A stretch of DNA of 64,000 nt from Nephrocerus scutellatus (Eukaryota; Arthropoda; Insecta; Diptera; Pipunculidae), in assembly GCA_947095585.1 (NCBI GenBank), contig OX352764.1, forward strand, positions 71,753,536 to 71,817,535, in the 5' to 3' direction. Each line of letters starts with the position of its first letter. Within the stretch, counting starts at the first letter, position 1. The translations under genes were made by a program, and so were the position numbers. Below are positions 55,745 to 64,000 of the stretch, piece by piece. The notes under the pieces were generated by a model. The model was not told the origin of the DNA. It saw only the letters and a list, made by a program, of their open reading frames with translations, and did not search any database.

Positions 55745-56590
55745 TTCTTGTAAGAGCATCACACATGAACAGTATGTGCTCTGGCGTTTCTTTTGCCTTG
55801 TTGCAGAAACGGCAGCTGTTCGTCTGGGATTTGCCCATTTTCGATAGGTGACTGTTGAATGGGCCGTGTCCCGTTATGTATCAGACTAGAGATCTGAGTG
55901 CATGACGGTTCAGTTTGATTGCCTTGTCTATATGTCCAATGTTGTATGTGATAAGCCTTTTGGTATGCTTCATTCCTGTCGACGATACCCATTCAGCTTC
56001 GATGGCATTATTAGCCCACTCTTTAATTTTGTTTTTGAGTTGGCTAAGGGAGTAGGCAATGCTTGGTTCCGGCCCAATGAAGGTACCTTCTGCGCCTTCT
56101 CTTGCGCAGAGGTCTGCTGCCTCGTTCCCTTTAATGCCTGAGTGCCCTGGGGACCACATAAGGGTGATTTCATTGGTTTTGGCCAATTGTTTTAAGTGGC
56201 AGTAGCAGCTCCACGTTGTTCTTGTGTTGAAAATAGGGCCTTTTAGTGCAAGTAGTGCGGCCTGGCTATCTGAGATCATGTAAATCTCAGTTCTTCTATA
56301 TTTTCTTTTAGTGCATTCCAAGATGCAGGCTTCAAGTGCAATTGTTTCTGCCTGGAAAACGGTTATGGAGTTACCTATGGGTATTCGCAGTTTGGTTCTG
56401 GGTCCGAATACTCCTGCTTCTGTTCCTGTATCTGTTTTAGATCCGTGTGTGTACCAGATGGATGCATGATGGGGAGGTTATTGATGATATTTTCAACTTG
56501 ATGACGTTCTGGAATTCTAACCAAGAAGTTCGGAAATCAGTTGTTTTCATCATTGAGTCTGATCGTAGGACAATACTATAATCCATGTCG
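55745..56590 (-). pseudogene. RNase H LINE fragment with D-to-H change
   Basis: On the minus strand the RNase H domain starts near 56465 with WYTHGSKTDTGTEAGVFG, where the family has Y-T-D-G-S, so the first catalytic D is H. FQAETIALEA, ISDSQAALLAL and SPGHSGIKGNEAADL supply the E, D and D. QLKNKIKEWANNAI and, after a shift near 55880, a C-x2-C ... H-x4-C motif (CRFCNKAKETPEHILFMC) follow. Similarity continues to about 56590 in broken frames. This is a different family from the nested copy at 9483-10321. Confidence 0.87.
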
Positions 56591-56694
56591 ACTTACGACA
56601 AGTCGAAATCCTCAAATAATTTCAACATATCACAATTATTGAAGCATTATTAAAAACTTTTGTTTAACTTGTCTGTATTTTCGACTACTTTGAT

Positions 56695-57250
56695 GTCCTT
56701 TTTAACCAGCTTCCACACGACCTAGAGAAGTGAAACTTTTTTAATTGTCTAAGTCCAAAATATCATTTTTTATATTCCGAGTATGACGCGGGTCGCGTAT
56801 GGCGCGTGATATGGGTTGACATTTTTTTCGACTTCTTTGAGGTCCTTTTTAACAACGACACGACAGGAGAGTATCTAAGTCCAAAATATCATTTTTTATA
56901 TTCCATGTATTCCGTAAGACGCGTATGACGCTGCGCGTGTAGCACGTGTGATGGTTTGAAATCGCGCCATTTTTTCGTTTTTTGAGGTCTTTTCTAACAA
57001 CCTTTCGCATGACCTAGAGGGCTGTAATTTTGTGAGCGGCTCAACGTCAGGGGCCCATTTTGATATTCCGCTTTTGACGCGTGTCGAGAGTCGCGTGTGA
57101 AGCGTGGAAAAAAGAAAATTCTTTGAAATAGCTCCAACCTCAAAAACAGATATTTTGGCGATTATTACCAAATAATAAACGACTGTGTGGCGTGTTTCGA
57201 TGCATATATAAAAGTTTGAAAAACGAATTTTTTTACATTTACTTGTTTCA
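56695..57250 (+). repeat. Interspersed repeat R4, copies 2 (partly tandem)
   Basis: The main part, about 56880-57245, matches 35277-35613 (GACCTAGAGGGCTGTAATTT, TGTGAAGCGTGGAAAAAAG, GACTGTGTGGCGTGTTTCGA). Two shorter partial units precede it (56695-56760 and 56761-56880), each with GACTTCTTTGAGGTCC- or TATTCCGAGTATGACGCG-type sequence. Confidence 0.8.
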
Positions 57251-57426
57251 AACTAAAACTATTGCCCGATAGCGCCATTTCGAATTTATATTTTGTTGTT
57301 TATACTTTTTTACTTTTTTTGTAGGAAACGTTAAAGTAAAATTAGCGCTTGGTTTGCAAAAGCTATACAATTCTTATAATCCTGGTCATTTTGAATATTT
57401 AAAAATATTTATATTTTTTTTATATA
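57251..57426. other. No feature seen
   Basis: AT-rich spacer between repeats. Confidence 0.4.
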
Positions 57427-57720
57427 AAACTAATATTTTTAAATTCTCTATATTAAATTCTCTTGCCCATGGCACGGCAGTCGGTCGTCTGTCGGCAGTC
57501 GGTCTACTGTCGTGGAATCTTGCGATCAATTTTCAACCCACTTTCCAAAGCCACGGTCCACGAAGTCGGCTTCAATATTACAGCAACAACTGCACCATTT
57601 TATTCCTTCTTTGGAATAAGAAAATCTGCTGTTTTGCTGGTTATTAAATTCTAATTCCTTATTCCTCGGCAAATAAAATACGCTATAGAGAATTTCTTAT
57701 AAATTCTCTAATCGGAGATT
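57427..57720 (+). mobile_element. ACATG-HINE copy with unrelated centre
   Basis: Start TTTTTAAATTCTCTATATTA, leader TTGCCCATGGCACGGCAGTC and GGAATCTTGCGATCAATTTT, end TATAAATTCTCTAATCGGAG. The usual tandem units are replaced by ~130 bp of other DNA (57555-57685). It may be two end fragments brought together. Confidence 0.6.
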
Positions 57721-57799
57721 CGATTTTGTGGTGAAAACCCCCATTTGGTGTGCGACGTGCACACAACGACGTACGAAGTACTAAGTACTACTAAAATTA

Positions 57800-57927
57800 T
57801 TTCTTTTGAAATATACATGTGTGCAAAATTTCAATAAAATCGGGCTTTGGGAAGTGGGTTAAAAATTGATCAAAAGATCTGACCAGCCAGTCTACCAGCC
57901 ACGGGCATCCGAAGTTAATATAGAGAA
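57800..57927 (-). mobile_element. ACATG-HINE 5'-end fragment
   Basis: One unit with ATACATGTGTGCAAAATTTC, then AATCGGGCTTTGGGAAGTGG, the leader and GAAGTTAATATAGAGAATTT (57910-57929). Confidence 0.8.
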
Positions 57928-58049
57928 TTTAAAAATATATGACCATTCAATTAATTATTTAACAACTCAATTTTTATATTTTATTTCTCAATTATTTAAT
58001 AACCAAACACAAAATGTTTCATGCACATTCTTAAATCTTCATTCTTAAT

Positions 58050-58455
58050 TTTGAACAAAATTATATGGGAGCCCTCGGAGCAAATTTTGATAGAAAGTGT
58101 TGTCGTCGGAGATAAACATGTGTGAATAGATTGAATAAAATCGGGCTTTAGGAAGTGGATTAAAATTCGATCGTAAGCCAGTCAGCTAATAATAATAATA
58201 TAATAATAATATTCGGCGCGACAGATCGTTGCGGTCCAAAGCCTAGCTTTTCACGACCATTTGCGTTGGGCATGTATTTTTTGCACACGAATGCAAGGGA
58301 CCTACAATTAAATGCCGTATCCGAACGGTGAATTGAGAAGCTTTTCCGCGCCAAGTTATTAGTCTCGGACGTTTGTCAGACATTCAAACGACGACGGACG
58401 AGAGGTGGGAACCAGTGAAAAATACTTTTGGTGTGGTGTTATAATAGAGAATTTA
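58050..58455 (-). mobile_element. ACATG-HINE fragment carrying a SINE
   Basis: 58060-58180 is a HINE first unit and leader (AAACATGTGTGAATAG, GGGCTTTAGGAAGTGGATT). The element's terminal ATAATAGAGAATTTAAAAAA is at 58441-58460. Between them lies a SINE (58185-58435). Confidence 0.65.
58185..58435 (-). mobile_element. tRNA-derived SINE lacking its head
   Basis: Minus-strand body CACTGGTTCCCACCTCTCG, CGTCCGAGACTAATAACTTG, GGTCGTGAAAAGCTAGGC and TGTCGCGCCGAATATTATT, then an ATT-rich tail (58187-58217). The tRNA-like part is missing at the HINE junction. A short CGTCGTCG-type insertion is at about 58385-58400. Confidence 0.82.
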
Positions 58456-58460
58456 AAAAA

Positions 58461-59329
58461 CAAGATCCCGAGAACCGAATAGGAACAGTACACGGTCATT
58501 AATAATGCCATTATTAATAAATAAATAAACAAAAATTCCGGTCATTCCGCTCATTACTGGATCATTATTAATGTCATTATCAGATCGTGATAATATTTTT
58601 AATGGCAGTATTTTTGCCAAAAAGGCAAAGAAAAACAATTCTCACCATGTACTACGCAAGGTCGAAAATAAAAGCGAGAACGAATGTTATTTCGTCTAGT
58701 GCAAAATCGCTTTTTCTCGCTTTTTACCAAAATTTGTTCAAAAAAGCGACTCACTGTGTGTAAAATTCCAGGATTCTGTGTCGGTGATAATGATAATAAA
58801 AAAAATAATTTCTCATCAACAAAATGTGTATGATAAAATACTTAAGTTTTTTTTTACTAAATTTGACATTTCCTGGCTCAGGGCTGCGATTTTGCACAAA
58901 AGGCGAGAAGCGAGTTTTTCTCAAATTTCTCACTTTTTAGTTTTGTCCAACGTTTCGAAAGCGATTATGCACCAATCAACAAAATAAAAGTCGAGAAAAC
59001 TGAGCGAAAAAAGTCGCTCTAGTTTTTTTTAGCAAAAATATAATAGATAATTTATAATTGCATTAATAATTAATATATTATGAAATGATAAAAGAAATCA
59101 TATGCGGGTTTAAAGAAGTCGATAACGGTATGATTTTTTTTTTGATATCCTTAAAAATATATAAACATTCAATTAGCTATTGAATTTTCACAACACGACT
59201 TTCTTTAACGGACGTAATCGGAATCGTCAGTAAATGTATATTAAATGTTTTTTTCAATTTTTTTTAGTTTTTTTTTAATTTTTTTTTAATTTTTTTTTTT
59301 ATTTCTTGTTTAAATTTCTTTTTCACTTA
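58461..59329. other. No supported gene
   Basis: AT-rich. Overlapping opposite frames at 58751-58987 look like chance. Poly-T tracts occupy 59130-59310. Confidence 0.4.
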
Positions 59330-59610
59330 ACAGATTTCTCGTAACTGTCCCTTCCGGCTGTCAGATTTCCGTCAAAATCACCTGGTCCCTCACAATTTAT
59401 GTAAAAAGTTAAATATGAATTTTCATCCCGATAAGCTCAGCCGTCTGGGCTGTGAGTGGACACAGACAGACCGAAATACAGACGGACACACAGACAAAAT
59501 TTTTTTTATTTTCGCTTTTTCTGACTCAGGAGATACGGTAATGGGTAAATCTGCAAAAATCCCGAGTTCGAAAATGTTCATGATTACTATAGTTCCTTTT
59601 ACTATTTAAA
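59330..59610 (+). repeat. Interspersed repeat R5, copy 2
   Basis: CAGATTTCTCGTAACTGTCC, CAGATTTCCGTCAAAATCAC, TTCATCCCGATAAGCTCAGC, GTGGACACAGACAGACCG and CTGACTCAGGAGATACGG follow the order seen at 23859-24169. Confidence 0.75.
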
Positions 59611-62149
59611 AGTAAAATAAAACTTTGTCTGTATGTCTGTTCACACATAACTCGAAGACCGTTCATCCGATATAGCTGAAATTTTATGAAGTGGTGTGGA
59701 CGGTTGGGGTGGATGTTTATAGGGGATGTAGGGGATCGAAACATACATATTACATTTATATAAAGACCCCATTTGAAAAATGAAGCGATGCCACTGTTAA
59801 CTTTCAAATCTAGAGACGGTCGTGAGGTATTATATGTTTACGCACATATGTGATATTATTTTTTTAAGAAGTTTTTAGTGCATTCTCCGACGCACAAGCA
59901 ACAGACCTTCAACTAAAGTATACAAAGCCCCCTCTTTTCGCCGTTTTTTTTTTTTTAATAAAAGTACTATGTTTTTTTACCATGTCTACTCTATAAATAC
60001 TTTCTCTATTTCCTCTAAGCTTCAGCAGAGGAAATTGAAAATATTTTTAGCCGCACTAACTTTCTGTGCATCGGATGTTTATTTTGTTATTTATTTGCTA
60101 TTGTGAGAGCTATTTCTTGTGCATGCTCTTGTGAACAGGTTGTATATCAAAACGAATTTTCGTGCCAAGTGCAGATGCTTAAAGTCAATTTGGACATCAA
60201 ATTTGGAAAGAATCATTTATTTCCGGTTATGAGAAAATTTTGGTTGTTTAGTTTATCTCTTATTGCATTTAGATGTATTTTTGAAAAAATGTCTTTGGTG
60301 GCAAAGAAATTTTTAGTCTAAATAACAAACTGTAAGAAAGTCATTCTTTTGATGTTGACTGTGAGAATTTAACTTTAGCATTATTTCTGTACAGTTTCGA
60401 GGACTATATTTTATGACAATTATTTCTTGTTTGTAACAAATGGCATCAAGCAAAGCTGATCGTGGATCTCGTTAATAAAGTGTCATCCTACCTCACAAGT
60501 GGGACAAACAATTCTCCATGACACTTTTACTTAAATCGCGGCTGAAGATCGGATTGTTTTTGCTGAGCACCTGCCGGATCTATATGAAGGTGTCGTATAT
60601 ACCAGCATACTCGACTCACACACAACTTTTTTATGGTGATATAAAACCATTGTGTGCAATATTTAAAAAATGGTAGTGTATCGCAATTTAGAAAGTACTA
60701 GTTTTTTTATTATTAAGAATTTTTTGTTTGATGGTTTGTTGTTTTACGTGTATTTAGGGTAACTATATAAGAAGTACCTGTAGCGGTAGTAGCTGAATCG
60801 AAAATTGTAACAAACGATTACGAGAAGAAGAAGTATTTTAAAGCAATAGTTCAAAATATTAGTATTATACTTGCTTCCAAATTAGTTCAATTAAGTTCTT
60901 TGTGTTTGTTATGGTATATTTTAATATTTTTGATTTAAAGTTTAATCATTGTAGTTATTCTAAAACACATATTTTATAATGAGTGGGTGCATATACTGTG
61001 TTTATCCTGTCCAAAACTAGCGAAAATGTATCTTGTCAATAAAGTACCTCTTGTGTGAGAGAAAACGTCGACGAAAAATAATTTGACATTAAGCTATATC
61101 GGCATCGAGCCTAACAAAAATAACTGACTCTTATTGTATAAGAAGAAGGTAAAAATCAAATTATATATGACTTTGTTTCAACACGCTACAGGAACGTCTA
61201 TTTAGTTACTTTTTTACAGTGGTGGAATATGTGATGCTCTCATAGCAATCATGAATAGATTTCCGGGTTCTAAACTGAATAATATTCTTTAAGAAATCTA
61301 TCTCTGAATTCAATGATTTCAATTATTTTTCTGTGTTTTATACATATTCCAACATATTACATCCACCAAGCAACAATAAGCAGCTGCAGCTTACGAAGAC
61401 AAATATGTAGATAAAAAATAGTCAAAGTTCAACTTAGTATGTACTTTTCGTATTTATATTTAATTTTATTGAAAGCCATGCCTCGCCAGATGGTCATCTA
61501 CGAACTCGCACATTGTTGCAACATTGTTGGACTTCATGCCAATGCTACAGCCACATAAAAGGCACTTCAACAATTGAAGTAGTACCCGAAGTATAAGTCA
61601 CATAACATATTTTGATGTTGACAGTGCCAAGTCCACTCTAATTCCATCGTCTACAAAGGACATAACAATATGGCAGGCAATGGCTTGAACCATACAAGAA
61701 AGTGCTGCGATTGCAATACAAATAAGAGCACGACGACTTTTGAAAATGAGAATTGTGTATTAATATGCAAGTATGTATTGCGTAAGAGGACTGCACACTA
61801 TGAAAACGTATATATGTATATTACAAAATGTAGGTTATTACAAAAGAATTTTAAAAGTAAGCACGGCGAAGAGTTTGAAAGATGAATTGCAAAAATAACA
61901 TCAACTCGTGAGTTTATAAAAAAAAGTATGTATTTTGCACTTGATTTTATTTTATCGTTTAGAATTCACAATGCAAAGAAATACTGTTTTTAGAACATCA
62001 AGTTCTTATCAAGTCTTAAAACTAATTAGTTAAGGTTACATCGACTAAAAGTATCATGGAACCTGGAAAATTAAAATAATATATTTGCCATATAAATAGT
62101 ATTTCTGATTAAACATTTTATTACAAATTAAATTAAAAATGAAGTTGTG
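59611..62149. other. Intergenic, no supported gene
   Basis: 59620-59800 has CTTTGTCTGTATGTCTGTTC and ATCCGATATAGCTGAAATTT, the style of an insect interspersed repeat, but only one copy is here. Frames at 60103-60321 and 61670-61885 have no recognisable family. The rest is AT-rich. Confidence 0.4.
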
Positions 62150-62425
62150 GCCACAATATGACTTTCTTTTACGGAAGGGACCGGAATCTTCAGTATATGT
62201 ATTTTTTTTTTTTTAATTCTTTTTTATTTTTTTTATATACCATACTTTTTGAGATATTTGCAAAAACTCTGTCCAAATAAACTGCCATTTCCGGTTGTCC
62301 GATTTCCGACAAAATCAACTGTAACCTCGCAATTTATTTAAAAGGCTTAAATATAAATTTTCATCCCCATCAATTCAGCCATATGAGCTGTAGAGTGGAC
62401 ACACACAGACAGACAGACTTCAAAA
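62150..62425 (+). repeat. Interspersed repeat R5, copy 3
   Basis: ATGACTTTCTTTTACGG, GATTTCCGACAAAATCAACT, TTCATCCCCATCAATTCAGC and GTGGACACACACAGACAGAC. A HINE array begins at its end, as in the 23859 copy, where a HINE fragment also follows. Confidence 0.75.
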
Positions 62426-63345
62426 TTTCAATAGGAAGTGTTGTCATCGGAGATACACATGTGTTCAAAATTTAAAAAAAATCTAGATCATTTTTAAAAA
62501 ATGTATATGGGCCCCAGGGCCCGGTCATTCCAAAAATTGTACAAAAAGTGTATTGGAGATACAAATTTGAACAAATCGGAGTAATTTTTAAAAAATTTGT
62601 ATGGGCGGTCCTCAGGCCCCGTTCACCCCAAAAATGTTACAGAAAGTTCTGTCCTTCAGAGATATACATGTGCTTAAAATATAAAGAAAAAAATATAATA
62701 CAAAAAGTTTTGTCCATCGGAGATAAATATGTGCTTAAAATGTGAAGAAAATCGGGTTAGTTTTTAAAAGATTTATATGGCCACCGCTTGGTCTCAGGGC
62801 CCGTTCACTCCAAAAAATTTTCATACAGTTTTGTACATCGGAGATACACATGTTTAAGATTTGAAGAAAAAGGGCTAATATTAAATATTTATTTATGGGT
62901 ACCCTTCGTACACGAATGTTATAGTTATTTTATAGTAAGATGGGAAATGGTAACATGGTAACATTGCAAAATATACTACTACTATAAAATAATTATAACA
63001 TTCGCGTAGCCCGCTTGGCCCGTTCACTCCAAAAATTTTACAAAAATGTTTGTCCATCGGAGATACAGATGTGTTTAAAATTTGAGGAAATTCGGGCTTA
63101 TTTTTAAAAAATTTGTATGGGCAGCCCTCGATCTCAGGGCCCGTTCACATCAAAAATTTTACAAAAAGTTTTGTTCATCCCCCGACCCCGAGGCCCGAGA
63201 GGCCCAACATTTTAATAGAAAGTGTTGTCATCGAAGGTATGCATGTATGCAATGTTTCAATTAAATCGGACTTTGGGAAGTAGTCGCAAGATCCCGCGAC
63301 CCACAAACAAACAAACGCGTAGTTAATATAGAGAATTTAAAAAAA
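62426..63345 (-). mobile_element. ACATG-HINE copy with about six units
   Basis: Units at roughly 110-180 bp spacing contain TCGGAGATACACATGTG or eroded forms, AATTTGAAGAAAATCGGG, TTTAAAAAATTTGTATGGG and a GGGCCCGTTCAC island. The right end has the leader and AGTTAATATAGAGAATTTAA (63321-63340). A different repeat (ATAATTATAACATTCGC, about 62900-63005) interrupts it. Confidence 0.78.
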
Positions 63346-63419
63346 AGAGTTTTTTACTGAACTGAATATTGTTTTCTTGCGAATACCATCAGAAGTAATT
63401 TCCATGTATGCGGTGGGTA

Positions 63420-63740
63420 AATATATTTGTAAGATATGGTCATTAGGGTCTGGAATTTTGGGAGATAAGCAACTTTTAAACCGATTTGTATAAAATTCTG
63501 TATGCAGGACAAAGACGCAACTATAAGATTTCTTCCTATGGAAATCCTGGGATATGGTTATTAGGGTCTAGCATTTTGGGAACTAAGCAACTTTTCAACC
63601 GATTTGTATGAAATTCCGTATGTAGGACAAAGATGTGACTATAAGAATTATTCGTAAGGATTTTCTGGGCTATGGTCATTAATGTCTGGAATTTTGGGAA
63701 CTAAGTTATTTCTCGACCTATCTATATGAAATTCGGTATG
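63420..63740 (+). repeat. R6 tandem units
   Basis: Three units of about 120 bp with GGTCATTAGGGTCTGGAATT, CAACCGATTTGTATGAAATT and GACAAAGATGTGACTATAAG. The same unit lies at 25690-25890. Confidence 0.82.
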
Positions 63741-64000
63741 GCCTTTTAGGGTTTTGGGGTTTTTTTTGGTCTTTTGGGGGACTTTTAGGAATCTTTTGAG
63801 GGTGTTTTAGGGGTCTTTTGGGAGACTTTTAGGGTCTTTGGAAAGTCTTTTGTGGGTCTTTTGAAGGTTTTCTGGAGTTATTTTGATTGTCTTTTAAGGG
63901 CCTTTTAAGGGTCTTTTGTGGTTTTTGTAGGCGTCTTTTGAGGGTCTTTTTGTGGTCTGTTTATTTAAGGAGTTTTTGAAGACTCTTTTGACCTTCTTTT
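63741..64000 (+). repeat. GGGTCTTTT minisatellite, runs off the window
   Basis: An array of degenerate GGGTCTTTTGA-like units that continues past the end of the window. It follows R6, as at 25891. Confidence 0.85.

Overview
The window is eukaryotic, AT-rich DNA from an insect, most likely a higher dipteran (the clade is an inference). The evidence is one spliced gene of the insect DM4/DM12 protein family, insect-type retrotransposons of several superfamilies (BEL/Pao, Ty3/gypsy, Ty1/copia, RTE, RNase H-bearing LINEs), a DD34D mariner, Helitron remnants, tRNA-derived SINEs, and many short interspersed repeats. I see no CRISPR array, operon or bacterial gene. Nearly every long open frame is transposon wreckage or a chance frame.

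Layout. 376-472: 3' end of an RTE LINE. 781-5300: a decayed BEL/Pao element (+). 5825-12265: a Ty3/gypsy element (-) with near-identical LTRs and a GTTAT target duplication; its gag is split by an RTE fragment (+), which is itself split by an RNase H LINE fragment (-), each with its own target duplication. 12867-15664: a copia element (-) with CATTT duplications, whose 5' LTR is split by a 459-bp tandem-repeat element (15029-15487). That element is the clearest copy of the window's commonest repeat, which I call ACATG-HINE. Other copies lie at about 16060-16935, 20212-20755, 22516-23858, 24170-24415, 26060-26812, 41748-42062, 53281-53414, 57427-57720, 57800-57927, 58050-58455 and 62420-63345. 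24408-25735: a jockey-like LINE reverse transcriptase (-). 26908-27219, about 36900-37525 and 49493-49897: Helitron pieces. 31275-32535: a dead mariner (-). 33137-34171: the only convincing host gene, five exons (+). 43155-44187: a fold-back element with long inverted arms. 41106-48660 and scattered elsewhere: tRNA-derived SINEs. 50205-53060: an RTE LINE (-) with a perfect 405-bp internal duplication. 55745-56590: a second RNase H LINE fragment (-). 63420-64000: a unit repeat running into a GGGTCTTTT minisatellite.

The genes do not form a pathway. The DM4/DM12 gene sits alone in intergenic DNA filled by repeated rounds of insertion. The most informative structures are the nested insertions, because they give relative ages, and the ACATG-HINE copy in the copia LTR, because the other LTR of that element is its own pre-insertion site.
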